NCBI RefSeq assembly: GCF_023204835.1
Contig: NZ_CP096270.1
Coordinates: 124,001-188,000, forward strand
DNA: 64,000 nt
Direction of reading: 5' to 3'
From: Salinarchaeum laminariae
Lineage (GTDB): Archaea; Halobacteriota; Halobacteria; Halobacteriales; Salinarchaeaceae
Under the pieces are notes generated by a model. It was not told the DNA's origin. It worked only from the letters and a program-made list of their open reading frames with translations, and made no database searches. Below are positions 32,794 through 41,646 of the stretch, piece after piece. The translations under genes and the position numbers were made by a program. The first letter of the stretch is position 1. The number at the start of each line of letters is the position of its first letter.

Positions 32794-34149
32794 TCAGTCG
32801 TCGGTGTCGTCGAAGGTCGGGCCGGCCGGTCTGGGTCGCTTGGCGATGCCTCGCTCGCCGCCGGGGCGGTCGCCGTCCTGCCGTCGGTCGACGTCGTCGC
32901 TGGTCGTTTGGCTACTGTCCTTCTCGTCGCGGGCACTGCCACCGCCGGCCGTGCTCGCGTCGATGTCGTCGAGGTCGATGGGGTCGGGACCGGCGTCGTC
33001 GCTGCCGACGTCGCCGGCAGCGGGGCCGTGTTCGATCTGCTGGCGTGCCGCGACGCGCTCCTCGATCGCGGTCTCCACGTCGCGCATGAAGCCAGCGACG
33101 GTGTTGCCCATCAGGACGACCGGCCGGCCGCCCTCGAGCGCCTCGTCGAGAACCCGATCCGCGTCGGCGTCGGGCTCGTTCTCGACGACGGGGAAGTCGG
33201 CCTTGCGGGCGAACGGATCGGTGTTCTCACCGACGACGTGGGCCCGTTCGATCGCCCCGTCCTCGGCGAGCGCGTCGAGATAGGAGACGAAGGCGTCGGA
33301 TCGCGCACGTCGATCCCGCCGCAGGTAGACGACGGGCTCGATCACCGGCGCGTTCTGGCGGGCCAGCGACCGGCGGATGGCCTCCGTGCTCTCCACGTCG
33401 TTGACGGAGGCGGCGTTGAACACGCGGCCCTGGGGAAGCTGGGTCCACTCGACGTCCATCTCCTCGAGGTAGCCCTCGAGAACCCGGCCGCCGATCGGCT
33501 CGCCTTCGACCCTGTGGATCAGCGCGTCGACCGCGTAGACGACCTCGGCGCCGGGGATCGACTCGCGAGAGTCGGGGAGGCTGACGTGCGTGAGCGGGCA
33601 GTTTCGCCGGTTCAGCTCGCCGGAGAGCACCGATCGGATCCGCTCGTCCTGCTCGCCGCTGATGACGCGCGTCCCCTCGGGCACCGATCGCGCCAGCGCC
33701 TGGGCGATCGCCGTCCGGTCGCGCCCGAGCGTGTCGCGGTGATCCTGGCGGACGTTCGTGAACAACACGACGTCGGGATCCGCGAAGTAGCGGTTGAACA
33801 CCCAGTTGGTGTAGTCGCTGATCGCCTGATTCTCGAGGATCAGCACCTCCGGGGTGCCGTGTTCGCGGAGCTCGCGCTCGTTTTCATAGAGCGTCACCGA
33901 CCCCTCGCGGTCGATGGGGTGTTGCTCGCCGTCGCGCAGACATTTCGGGTGGTTGCCGGTGATCTTCGCGAGCACGTCGTACCCCCGGCGCTCGAACGCC
34001 TCGTAGAGATACCGCGTCGCGCTGGACTTGCCGCGGACACCGGAGACGACGATCGTGATCTCGACGTCCTCGAGCCGATCGCGGTGACGGCTGCCTCGGC
34101 CCAGCAGCGAGCGCAAGCGCCGGGTGGCCGTCTCGACGAGCCGGCTCAC
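32794..34149 (-). CDS. capB: Poly-gamma-glutamate synthase CapB/PgsB
   Basis: CapB is the Mur-ligase-like ATP-dependent amide ligase of poly-gamma-glutamate synthesis. The P-loop V-S-G-V-R-G-K-S-S-A-T (about 35-45), T-N-V-R-Q-D-H and F-N-A-A-S-V-N-D-V are present. The core ends around residue 370; the last ~80 residues are Asp/Ser/Gly/Arg-rich and probably disordered, which is not usual for the family. The start ATG (34147-34149) overlaps the capC stop by ATGA. An exported hydrolase gene follows after 36 bp. Confidence 0.92.
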   Translation of the reverse strand: MSRLVETATRRLRSLLGRGSRHRDRLEDVEITIVVSGVRGKSSATRYLYEAFERRGYDVLAKITGNHPKCLRDGEQHPIDREGSVTLYENERELREHGTPEVLILENQAISDYTNWVFNRYFADPDVVLFTNVRQDHRDTLGRDRTAIAQALARSVPEGTRVISGEQDERIRSVLSGELNRRNCPLTHVSLPDSRESIPGAEVVYAVDALIHRVEGEPIGGRVLEGYLEEMDVEWTQLPQGRVFNAASVNDVESTEAIRRSLARQNAPVIEPVVYLRRDRRARSDAFVSYLDALAEDGAIERAHVVGENTDPFARKADFPVVENEPDADADRVLDEALEGGRPVVLMGNTVAGFMRDVETAIEERVAARQQIEHGPAAGDVGSDDAGPDPIDLDDIDASTAGGGSARDEKDSSQTTSDDVDRRQDGDRPGGERGIAKRPRPAGPTFDDTDD

Positions 34150-35291
34150 GAGTCGACACCTCCGCGGAGACCGCCGAGATCGGCGGGCCGGCTCTCCTCG
34201 AGCACGACCAGCTCTCGGAGTCCCAGCACAGTCACCAGCCCACCGACGACGAGCACGGGGATCGTGGGGCCGACGGCCGGGTTCGACGCCACCGCCCAGA
34301 AGCCGGCGAGGAACCAGACGAAGACGGCGCCGGAGATCGTCAGCGCCGCTCGTCGCTCGGCCGGCGGCACGCGGTGGACGTTGTAGCCACCGACGCCGGT
34401 CAGCAGGCCGAGGAAGAGAAGGACGAACCCGGGGAGCGCCGGGCCGACTGCGCCGATCCCGAGAGCGAGAACGATCCCGATGGCGATACCCAGCGAGAGG
34501 AGCACCCGCCCGTAGACGAGCGTCGCGTGCGCGACGACGCTGAGGAGTGCGAACACGATCGCGATCCCGGCGACGTAGGTCGCCAGCGCCGCGGGATACT
34601 GGAGCGTGAACAACGCGACGAGCGGGAGCGCCGCCATGCCGGTCAGGCGGACGCCCCAGCGCGCGTAGATACCCTCTGTCACGCCGATCCCGAGCAACAG
34701 TCCCAGCGTCCCGATCCAGTGGGGAAGCGCGGGGTCGTACCGGTACGTCGGCACGGCGACGTCGCGAGCCCCTGCGACTGCGGAGTGCTCGCCGACGAGG
34801 ATCGCGGGCGTGTTCGTGCCGATCAGCGATCCGGTCGTCGGATTGACCAGCATGTAGCCGACTGCGAGGAGGCTCGCGATCCCCGCGAGGCTCGCGAGGA
34901 CGTCCCGCCGTCGCTGGGTTCGATCCTCACGCGAGTAGTTGTAAGCGGCGACGCCCGGCAGGATGCTTCCGACGAAGGCCACGTGGACCGGGCCCGTCGG
35001 GTTCACCGCCGAGAGAAGGCTGATCGCCGCGACCGGAACGAGCGCTCCGGCGACGATCCCAGCGATGAGGAGACTCCGACCGAAGAGGAGCGTCCACCGG
35101 CGGAGCGCGAGGATCGTCGCGTACGCCACTGCCACACCGAAGACTGCCAGGGGAAACATCGAGAACTCGTAGAGGACGTACACGGCGGTCATCGGGACCA
35201 CGACGACGCCGGACAGCCGCACGTCGGCGAACTGGACGGCGACGACGCTGTACGCCAGACCGAGCAAGACGATGAGACTCGCGACCAGCAT
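34146..35291 (-). CDS. capC: Poly-gamma-glutamate synthesis membrane protein CapC/PgsC, tandemly duplicated
   Basis: CapC is the membrane partner of CapB. The usual protein has about 150 residues; this one has 381. Two halves resemble each other: residues about 1-125 (F-G-R-S-L-L-I-A-G-I, then G-S-I-L-P-G-V-A-A-Y-N-Y-S-R) and about 190-320 (Y-G-R-V-L-L-S-L-G-I, then L-G-L-L-T-G-V-G-G-Y-N-V-H-R). Around 10-11 membrane helices are visible. No capA/pgsA or pgsE gene is seen nearby. It heads the operon capC-capB-hydrolase. Confidence 0.88.
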   Translation of the reverse strand: MLVASLIVLLGLAYSVVAVQFADVRLSGVVVVPMTAVYVLYEFSMFPLAVFGVAVAYATILALRRWTLLFGRSLLIAGIVAGALVPVAAISLLSAVNPTGPVHVAFVGSILPGVAAYNYSREDRTQRRRDVLASLAGIASLLAVGYMLVNPTTGSLIGTNTPAILVGEHSAVAGARDVAVPTYRYDPALPHWIGTLGLLLGIGVTEGIYARWGVRLTGMAALPLVALFTLQYPAALATYVAGIAIVFALLSVVAHATLVYGRVLLSLGIAIGIVLALGIGAVGPALPGFVLLFLGLLTGVGGYNVHRVPPAERRAALTISGAVFVWFLAGFWAVASNPAVGPTIPVLVVGGLVTVLGLRELVVLEESRPADLGGLRGGVDS

Positions 35292-35788
35292 TGTCAGCGG
35301 GGACCCGCTGTGGGGAAGCGGTCGTCGTGCCGTGGCCAGGGCGCCCGGGCTTGGATAGACCGTGGCTGTGACGCCTGGGAACGAAGCGACTGTGGCCGGG
35401 GCGCCCGGAACTGGGGCGCCTGGGACTGGGCCAACTGTGCCCGGGTCAGTGGCGACCGGGTCAGCCCTGGTCGAGTCGGCAGCGAAGCGATACCTGTCGC
35501 TATCGAGTGGCAGTGCGTGTGCATCGGTTGGAGGGTCTCCGGATCGGCATCCATTCGGACGTTATCGACCTACATAAATTTGCGCTGTTTTTGTTGTAAC
35601 AATGTTTTCGCGCTGGGTCGTCGAACGTGGACGCCGCGTCCTCGAATCGGACCCGAATCCAAATCTATCAGTTATAGTACCGTAACTGGATAAACGTCCA
35701 GAAGCCTACGAACAGGAGGTAGAAGGCATAGAAACGGACTTCTTCATTGTCTGACGCGAGTATGACGCGATCGAGAGTACGTACGCAT
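35292..35788. other. 497-bp gap with a GC-rich degenerate repeat and an AT-rich promoter region
   Basis: At about 35335-35460 GGGCGCC(C/T)GG(A/G)ACTGG-like units recur. At 35557-35615 the DNA becomes AT-rich, with a TATA-like box on the minus strand. A plus-strand open frame across it has no credible protein sequence. No gene is supported. Confidence 0.6.
35570..35583 (-). promoter_or_regulatory. Candidate TATA box for the capC-capB-hydrolase operon
   Basis: The minus strand reads CAAATTTATGTAGG here, the only AT-rich stretch upstream of capC. It would give a leader of about 250 nt, long for haloarchaea and covering the GC-rich repeat, so either regulation acts in the leader or another promoter exists nearer. 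Confidence 0.35.
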
Positions 35789-36769
35789 CTATATGTCTAC
35801 ACGTCCTCCGCGCTCGGCGCTCCTCGCGAGTGCGTCGAGCACCCGCGCGTTCCCCAGCGTTTCCTCGCGGTCGACCAGCGGCCCCTCCTTCCGCTCGATC
35901 GACGCCGCGAACCCATCGGCTTCCAGCCGGTAGTGATCGACCGGGTCGAACGTCTCCGTGACCGTTCGGCCCTCGACCGACCACGTCAGCCCCACCGACT
36001 CGTCAGCTTCGGGCCCGAACGCGGTGCGGGCCTCGAGCCAGCCGTCGACGGCCTCGACGCGGTAGCGCTCGACGTTCGGCGAGTCGAACCCGCAATGGAC
36101 CCGACCGGTGACGCCGTCGCCGTACTCCAGGATCCCCGAGAGCTGCGTGTCGACGCCCGAATCGCGAGTATCGGCTGCACTGGCGTAGACGCGCTCTGGC
36201 TCGCCGAGGAACCCCCGTATCGCGCTGACGGCGTAGCAGCCGACGTCCATCAGGCTGCCGCCGGCGAGCTCCGGTTCGAGCCGGATGTCGTCCTCGTGGC
36301 CCGGCCAGCGCATGTTGAACGTGAACGACGCCGTCGCGGAGCGGATCTCGCCCAGCTCCATTTCGACGATCTCGCGGGCGCGGATCGTGCGCGGGTGGAA
36401 CCGGTACATGAACGCCTCCATCAGCGTGACGCCGGCGTCCTCGCAGTAGTCGAAGAGGTCGGTGGCCTCCATTTCGTCGACGGCGAGGGGTTTCTCACAG
36501 AGGACGTGGAGGCCGTGGTCGGCGGCCCGGCGGGTCCACTCCGCGTGGAGCGCGTTCGGAAGCGGGTTGTACACCGCGTCGATCCCCTCGTCGGCGAGCA
36601 GCGCCTCGTAGCTGCCGTAGGCTCGCTCGATGCCGAGATCGTCGGCGACCGTGCGGGCGGTCTGCTCGTCGCGGGAGGCGATCGCGGCGACGGAGTGCTC
36701 GCTCTTCTGGATGCCGGGAATCACGTCCTCCGTGCCGATGGCCGCCGTGGAGATGACGCCGAAATCCAT
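35789..36769 (-). CDS. Gfo/Idh/MocA oxidoreductase, D-xylose/glucose dehydrogenase-like
   Basis: The 326-residue product has an N-terminal NAD(P)-binding domain (G-V-I-S-T-A-A-I-G), the family motif C-E-K-P-L-A-V-D and E-A-F-M-Y-R-F-H-P, which is typical of the archaeal NADP-dependent D-xylose dehydrogenases and glucose-fructose oxidoreductase relatives. G-G-S-L-M-D-V-G-C-Y supplies the catalytic Asp/His-type region. ATG at 36767-36769 is used. The preceding array of short tandem repeats (36838-36910) sits in its upstream region. Confidence 0.85.
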   Translation of the reverse strand: MDFGVISTAAIGTEDVIPGIQKSEHSVAAIASRDEQTARTVADDLGIERAYGSYEALLADEGIDAVYNPLPNALHAEWTRRAADHGLHVLCEKPLAVDEMEATDLFDYCEDAGVTLMEAFMYRFHPRTIRAREIVEMELGEIRSATASFTFNMRWPGHEDDIRLEPELAGGSLMDVGCYAVSAIRGFLGEPERVYASAADTRDSGVDTQLSGILEYGDGVTGRVHCGFDSPNVERYRVEAVDGWLEARTAFGPEADESVGLTWSVEGRTVTETFDPVDHYRLEADGFAASIERKEGPLVDREETLGNARVLDALARSAERGGRVDI

Positions 36770-36837
36770 GGACAAAACGACGGCGACGACGAGGATAAAG
36801 CTACGGCGTGGCCGCGTCGGGCAGCCGCGCCGCCATC

Positions 36838-36910
36838 CGCGCTCCCACCCGCACCTCGCGCTCCACCCGCCCCTCGCACTCCACCCGCACCTTCACTTTC
36901 ACTCCACTTC
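36838..36910 (-). repeat. Degenerate 17-18-bp tandem repeat upstream of the sugar dehydrogenase
   Basis: On the plus strand CGCTCCCACCCGCACCT, CGCGCTCCACCCGCCCCT and CGCACTCCACCCGCACCT follow one another, then TTCACTTTCACTCCACTTC. The array is pyrimidine-rich on the plus strand. Its left end is about 70 bp upstream of the dehydrogenase start. Its placement resembles the 21931-21985 array in front of uxuA. Confidence 0.7.
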
Positions 36911-36951
36911 AGGCACTCATCCTTTAGGGTGCGTACCAAACGGTCCTCATC

Positions 36952-37209
36952 ATGCCCGCACGCGTCGACATCGAGATCGAGAACCGCCACGACCGCTGGC
37001 GGTACGTCTGCCCGATGGGCCATCGCTCCTGGGAGCCGACGAACCACCACTTCTGGTGCAAGCTCTGTGCGAATCACGAAGACGACGATGGAACGTTCGA
37101 CGCACTGCTCGACCGGAAGACCGACGAACTGCTCCAGCGCGAGGAGGTCCGGCTGCTCACCGAGGCTGGCCCCTACGACGGCGACTTCGACCGGCGCGAG
37201 TCCGTCTGA
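36952..37209 (+). CDS. Small zinc-binding protein, unknown function
   Basis: The 85-residue product has R-Y-V-C-P-M-G-H-R-S-W and W-C-K-L-C-A-N-H, giving a C-x3-H ... C-x2-C zinc site. The remainder is acidic helix. It is divergent from the sugar dehydrogenase and convergent with the hydrolase at 37231. Function unknown, perhaps DNA or protein binding. Confidence 0.72.
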   Translation: MPARVDIEIENRHDRWRYVCPMGHRSWEPTNHHFWCKLCANHEDDDGTFDALLDRKTDELLQREEVRLLTEAGPYDGDFDRRESV

Positions 37210-37230
37210 TCGACGACCACGCGCCCGGGC

Positions 37231-38109
37231 TCACTCGCGATCTGCCGCGTACTGCTCCAGAAATCCGACCAGCCGATCGTTCAGCGGCCGCGATCGCTCG
37301 ACGGTAACGAGGTGGCCAGCGTCGGGGAACGCGAGTCGCTCGGTCGTGGGGAGTAGCTCCGCGAGCCGGTCGGCGTTGACTGGCGGGACGACGGCGTCGG
37401 CACCGCCGTGGACGACCAGCGTCGGCTCGGTAAGCTCGTAGAGTGGCCACTCCCGTTCCCAGGACGTGAACGCTGGCGCCTGCACGGCCCAGCCCGCACG
37501 GTCGGCGTCCTCCTCGGCGCGCCACTCGGTAATCCCCTCGATCACGTCGGGATGCTCGGCGACGAACTCGGGAGAGAGCACGTGCGAGAGCGAGCTCCTG
37601 AGCGCTGCGTTGTCGTCCGCGGGCGCGTAGAGTGCGTCCACTAGCCGGTCCGTGCGACCGACAGCGTCGTCCCCGCCCGGAGCACCGCCGGACTGGGCAC
37701 CGTTGGGAGCAGGCATCGTCCCCTCGGGCAGCCCCGGGGTCGTCGAGACGAGCGTCAGCGACCGGGCCCGTCCGTACTGTGTGGCGTGTTCCAGCGCGAC
37801 GTGCCCGCCGAGTCCGCACCCGACGAGGTGAACCCGTCGGGCCTCAGCGTCTGCAAGCACCGCTTCGAGGTGCGCAGCGAGCGTCGACACGGTAGGAGCC
37901 GGCGGAGCGTCGTCGGTCGGCAGCGGGCCGCCCAACTCGCCAGTACCCGGCAGCTCCATCGCGATCGCCCGGAACGGGCCGGCAACGGCGGGAACTTGCC
38001 AGCTCAACTGCCAGGGGCCATAGCCCAGCGTCGGCACGAACGCGACGGCCTCGCCACTGCCGGCGGTCTCGTAGGCGATCTCGACGCCGCGGTTGGTCAC
38101 AGTTGGCAT
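37231..38109 (-). CDS. Alpha/beta-hydrolase with Cys at the nucleophile position
   Basis: The 292-residue product has the fold's strand-turn-helix V-H-L-V-G-C-G-L-G-G-H-V-A-L (C98), where most members have Ser. The acid is likely in V-H-G-G-A-D-A-V-V-P and the His in D-A-G-H-L-V-T. Related enzymes include enol-lactone hydrolases and non-haem peroxidases; dienelactone hydrolases also use Cys. The oxyanion-loop Gly is within P-T-L-G-Y-G. An insertion of about 25 Gly/Ala/Pro-rich residues sits after T-P-G-L-P-E. Confidence 0.82.
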   Translation of the reverse strand: MPTVTNRGVEIAYETAGSGEAVAFVPTLGYGPWQLSWQVPAVAGPFRAIAMELPGTGELGGPLPTDDAPPAPTVSTLAAHLEAVLADAEARRVHLVGCGLGGHVALEHATQYGRARSLTLVSTTPGLPEGTMPAPNGAQSGGAPGGDDAVGRTDRLVDALYAPADDNAALRSSLSHVLSPEFVAEHPDVIEGITEWRAEEDADRAGWAVQAPAFTSWEREWPLYELTEPTLVVHGGADAVVPPVNADRLAELLPTTERLAFPDAGHLVTVERSRPLNDRLVGFLEQYAADRE

Positions 38110-38204
38110 GAGCGCTACAGAATCGTCGTTCGGGAGCAGCCTACTGAAACGGCAGGGTTCGCAAGCGGTGCGGTCAGGCTCCAGGCGCGACTGGCTCGTC
38201 CAGA

Positions 38205-39572
38205 TCAGTCGTCGTCGATCGGTGCCGTCGCGGAGTCGCCGTCCTCCTGCCCGGAGGACGCCGAGCCGTTCGTCGCGTCGACAGCGAAGTTCGGCGGCGT
38301 CTCACCGTCTGCGATCGACGGGCCGCCCTCGACGGTGGGGTCGAACAGCCGGAGAGCGGTCTGAATGGTCGTCCAGTCGTCCTCGGCGGCGGCGTCCCGG
38401 AGGCTGCTCGTCGGCGCGGCCAGCAGCTTGTTGACGAGCGCGTCGGCCATCGACTCGATCGCCTCGCGCTGGCCGGCGGAGAGGTCGCCGTCGGCCTCGG
38501 CCTGCTCGATGGCACGCTGAACCTCGGCGGCCTTGATCGCCTCGGCGCCCTCGTACATCCCGGCGATGACCTCGTCGGCGCGTTTGCGCTTGTAGCGCTC
38601 GAGGAGATGGTCGAACTCCGCGTCGATGATGCCCTCGACCTCGACCGCAGCGTCGCGGCGTTTTCGACGAGTGCGATCGGTCACGTCTTCGAGATCGTCG
38701 AGGTCGTAGACGGTCACGGACGCGCGGTCGTCGACCGCGGGGTCGACGTCCCGGGGCTGTGCGAGGTCGACGAACGTCGTTTCCGCAGCTCCGGCGGCGT
38801 CGTCGCCGTCGATGAGCGGCTCCTCGCTGGCACTGGAGGTGACGACGACGGCGGCCTCCTCGAGAACGGACGGAATCGCCGAGAGACCGTGCGCGCTCGC
38901 GTCGGCGTCGACCGCGGCGGCGACGTGTTCTGCGTGTGGAACCGTCCGGTTCACGACGAGTAGCCGGTCGATGCCACGGTTCGCCAGCGCTTTCGCGGTG
39001 GCAGTGCCCATCTCGCCGGCCCCGACGACGGCCACGGTGGCGCCGTCGAGGTCGACCTCGTCGGCGGCGAAGGCGGCGGCCGCCGAGCCGAGCGAGACGA
39101 TCCCCTCGTTGATCTCGGTCTCGGTGCGGACGCGCTCGCCGACGTGGATGGCTTTCGTGATCGCCTCCTCGAGCGTCGGGCCGATCCCGCCGACGCCGCG
39201 GGCGTCCTGATAGGCCTCACGAACCTGCCCGAGCACGTGGTCCTCGCCGAGCACGAGCGATTCGAGCCCCGCGGCGACGCGCATGACGTGCCGCAGGCTC
39301 TCCTCGTGGTCAAGTCGCGTGACGGCCTCTTCCCGGACCGACGGCGCGAAGTCGTCGAAGGCGGCCCGGCCCTCCGCGGCGTCGGCTGTGACGACGTAGG
39401 CCTCCGCACGGTTGCAGGTCTGGATCGCGAACGCCTCCTCGACCTCCTCGCGAGCGGTGAGACAGGCGACCTCGGCGCGCTGGCTCTCCGCACCGGCCTC
39501 GGCGATCTCGTCGACCGTGGCACTATCGTGAGCCACGCTGACACCCGTTATGACGCCGGATCCCCCGAGCAT
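38205..39572 (-). CDS. hemA: Glutamyl-tRNA reductase
   Basis: HemA reduces Glu-tRNA to glutamate-1-semialdehyde, the first step of tetrapyrrole synthesis. Q-T-C-N-R-A-E (C53) carries the catalytic Cys; L-V-L-G-E-D-H-V-L-G-Q-V and G-A-G-E-M-G are the substrate and NADPH motifs. The ATG at 39570-39572 gives 455 residues; a GTG six codons later is also possible. The C terminus has a disordered acidic extension. It is the third gene of a haem/siroheme operon (ahb fusion - precorrin-2 dehydrogenase - hemA). Confidence 0.94.
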   Translation of the reverse strand: MLGGSGVITGVSVAHDSATVDEIAEAGAESQRAEVACLTAREEVEEAFAIQTCNRAEAYVVTADAAEGRAAFDDFAPSVREEAVTRLDHEESLRHVMRVAAGLESLVLGEDHVLGQVREAYQDARGVGGIGPTLEEAITKAIHVGERVRTETEINEGIVSLGSAAAAFAADEVDLDGATVAVVGAGEMGTATAKALANRGIDRLLVVNRTVPHAEHVAAAVDADASAHGLSAIPSVLEEAAVVVTSSASEEPLIDGDDAAGAAETTFVDLAQPRDVDPAVDDRASVTVYDLDDLEDVTDRTRRKRRDAAVEVEGIIDAEFDHLLERYKRKRADEVIAGMYEGAEAIKAAEVQRAIEQAEADGDLSAGQREAIESMADALVNKLLAAPTSSLRDAAAEDDWTTIQTALRLFDPTVEGGPSIADGETPPNFAVDATNGSASSGQEDGDSATAPIDDD

Positions 39573-39591
39573 TATGTGTGGTTCGACCCCA

Positions 39592-40311
39592 TCATTGTGG
39601 GTCCTCGAGGACCTCCGCGAGGAGATCCTCCGTAATCGAATCCGGATTAGCGTCGCCCGCACGTAAACCTGTCCAAACGCGCGAGGATCGGACGGCAGCC
39701 CGCACGGCGTCCTGCCGTCGCTCGGTATCGACGTCTTCGGCCCGGAGCCGTTCCCGGAGCTGACCGGTCAGCTCGGCCATCGCACCGGCGCCCTCGATCT
39801 CTGGCTCGACGCGCTGGCGAAGCACCCGTGCGAGCGCCGGACTCGTACCGCCGGTCGAGATCGAGACGGTCACCGGATCGTCTCGGATCGTCGCAGGAAC
39901 GGCCACGTCGTCGAACGGCCGATCGGCACCAGCGGAATCGTCGCCACGATCGTCACCACCCTCGTCCGGGGCGGACGCGCCCTTCGACGACGCCGCAGCG
40001 CTCCGATCGGCGCGGTTGACGAGCGCGCCCTGCTCCCTTGCAGCCGTCGCCGCGGCCTCGTTGATCGCCTCGTCGTCGGTCGCGGCGACGACGAGCGCGG
40101 GATCGAACCGTTCGACCCACCCCGGCACGGCATCTGGGTCCGGCACGGCCTTGATCAGATCGGCGTCGTCGAACGAGTCCTCGACGAACGCCGGGCTCAC
40201 GACCACGACGTCTGCTTCGACCGCGAAGTGACGGGCTTTCCGCGCGCCGACGCTGCCGCCACCGAAGATCAGCACCGTCTCGTTCGTGAAATCGTGCGCG
40301 AGCGGGATCAT
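39592..40311 (-). CDS. Precorrin-2 dehydrogenase (sirohydrochlorin-forming)
   Basis: The 239-residue product matches the N-terminal part of Met8/CysG-type siroheme enzymes: F-G-G-G-S-V-G-A-R-K-A-R (NAD binding) and V-S-I-S-T-G-G-T-S-P-A-L-A. It oxidises precorrin-2 to sirohydrochlorin. An acidic, Asp/Gly-rich loop of about 25 residues is inserted near residue 110. Its ATG overlaps the stop of the upstream ahb gene (ATGA), and hemA follows 20 bp downstream. Confidence 0.9.
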   Translation of the reverse strand: MIPLAHDFTNETVLIFGGGSVGARKARHFAVEADVVVVSPAFVEDSFDDADLIKAVPDPDAVPGWVERFDPALVVAATDDEAINEAAATAAREQGALVNRADRSAAASSKGASAPDEGGDDRGDDSAGADRPFDDVAVPATIRDDPVTVSISTGGTSPALARVLRQRVEPEIEGAGAMAELTGQLRERLRAEDVDTERRQDAVRAAVRSSRVWTGLRAGDANPDSITEDLLAEVLEDPQ

Positions 40312-41483
40312 GCGTCGGTGGGAGCGTCGGGGTCCGCGGAGTCTGCGTCCGTGGAGTCGGGGGCAGCGGAGTCGGCATCCGCAGAATCGGCGTCAGCAAA
40401 GTCGCCGTCGCCGGCCTCGTCGGCGGCCGTCGCCGCGCGCTCGGCGACGTTGATACCGGTCTTCTTGAGAATCTCCGAGGAGAACAGCGTGTCCCACTGC
40501 CGGACCTCGGTCAGTTCCTCGATCGTGTTCCTGACCTCCTCGATGCGGGCCTCGCTCTCGGCTTCGGACCGGCCGTGCGTCATCGCGAAGAGGTTGTACG
40601 GCCAGACGCCCTCGTGACGCGGGCGTTCGTAGCAGTGAGTGACGAAGGGCAGTGCAGCGACGGTCTCGCCGACCTCGGCCACGTCCTCGCTCGGCACGTC
40701 CCAGACCGTCATCCCGTTCTCCGAGTAGCCCAGCGCGTAGTGGTTCGGGACGACCCCGATCCGGCGAATCTTCCCCTCGGCTTCGAAGCGAGCGAGCGTC
40801 TCACGCACCCAGGCCGGCGTCTGGCCGAGCTCCTCGGCGACGTCGGCGTAGGGCGTTCGAGTGAGCGGAAGGCCGTCCTGCACCGCTGCGATCAGGTCGA
40901 GCTCGTCTGTGGAGAGGCCGTCGGCCGTCGCGTCGTCGCTGGCGTCGGTTGTCGCATCCGCACCGGCTCCGACGTCCGTCAGGTCGATGCCGTCGCCTTC
41001 CAGCGGTCCGTCGATCGGGAAATGCGCCGACACCCGGAACTCCTGGAGCTTCGGCAGGTCGTAGGTCTCCTGCCCGGTTTCGGCCTCGATCTCCGCGAGC
41101 ACCGCCTCGACCCGGTCGGCGTCGGCGACCGAGACGACGAACCAGACGTTGAGGTGGGGATGCTCCCGGGCGTAGTTGTGGGCGACCTCGGGACGGTCGT
41201 TGATCGCGTCGACGACCTCGTCGTAGCGCTCCTCGGGGGCGTGGATCGCGACGAGCGTCGCGGTCCCGCCGATCTCGTCGGCGTTCACGAGGGGGCCGAA
41301 CCGCGAGAGGGTACCGGCCTCGTCCATCGCGGTGATCCGATCGAGCAGCTCGTCGGCGTCGATCTCGATGCCACGCTCCCGGAGAGCGGCGGCCGCCGGC
41401 TCGAAGGGGCCGGCGACGACGGGAAACCCGCCCTGGAAAGCGTTGACGATCGCCCGGTCGGGCGTGGCAAGCTCCGCGTTCAT
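40308..41483 (-). CDS. Siroheme decarboxylase, AhbA-AhbB fused in one chain
   Basis: AhbA and AhbB are AsnC/Lrp-like proteins that together decarboxylate siroheme to didecarboxysiroheme in the archaeal haem route. This 391-residue protein contains two such modules: about 1-165 (N-V-W-F-V-V-S, then Q-E-F-R-V-S-A-H-F) and about 190-350 (R-R-I-G-V-V-P-N-H-Y-A-L-G-Y, then W-P-Y-N-L-F-A-M-T-H). The second carries the classical G-V-V-P-N-H segment. A repetitive Asp/Ala/Ser tail follows. First gene of the operon with precorrin-2 dehydrogenase and hemA. Confidence 0.88.
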   Translation of the reverse strand: MNAELATPDRAIVNAFQGGFPVVAGPFEPAAAALRERGIEIDADELLDRITAMDEAGTLSRFGPLVNADEIGGTATLVAIHAPEERYDEVVDAINDRPEVAHNYAREHPHLNVWFVVSVADADRVEAVLAEIEAETGQETYDLPKLQEFRVSAHFPIDGPLEGDGIDLTDVGAGADATTDASDDATADGLSTDELDLIAAVQDGLPLTRTPYADVAEELGQTPAWVRETLARFEAEGKIRRIGVVPNHYALGYSENGMTVWDVPSEDVAEVGETVAALPFVTHCYERPRHEGVWPYNLFAMTHGRSEAESEARIEEVRNTIEELTEVRQWDTLFSSEILKKTGINVAERAATAADEAGDGDFADADSADADSAAPDSTDADSADPDAPTDA

Positions 41484-41646
41484 GGCCGGCGAAACGGGAG
41501 CGAGTGGCATAAGGCGTGCGACCGACCGGAGGGGTCAACTCGATAGATATCATGTCGTAGAGAGGCTTTGGACGGCGAGAATCCGATTTTCGAGATGCCA
41601 GAGACGGCGGGAGGCCACGCACAACGAGGAAACGACGAACTGCCGA

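Noticed and set aside
35747..37441. Plus-strand open frame of 564 codons
   Set aside because: Antisense to the Gfo/Idh/MocA gene, and out of frame with the zinc-binding gene at 36952.
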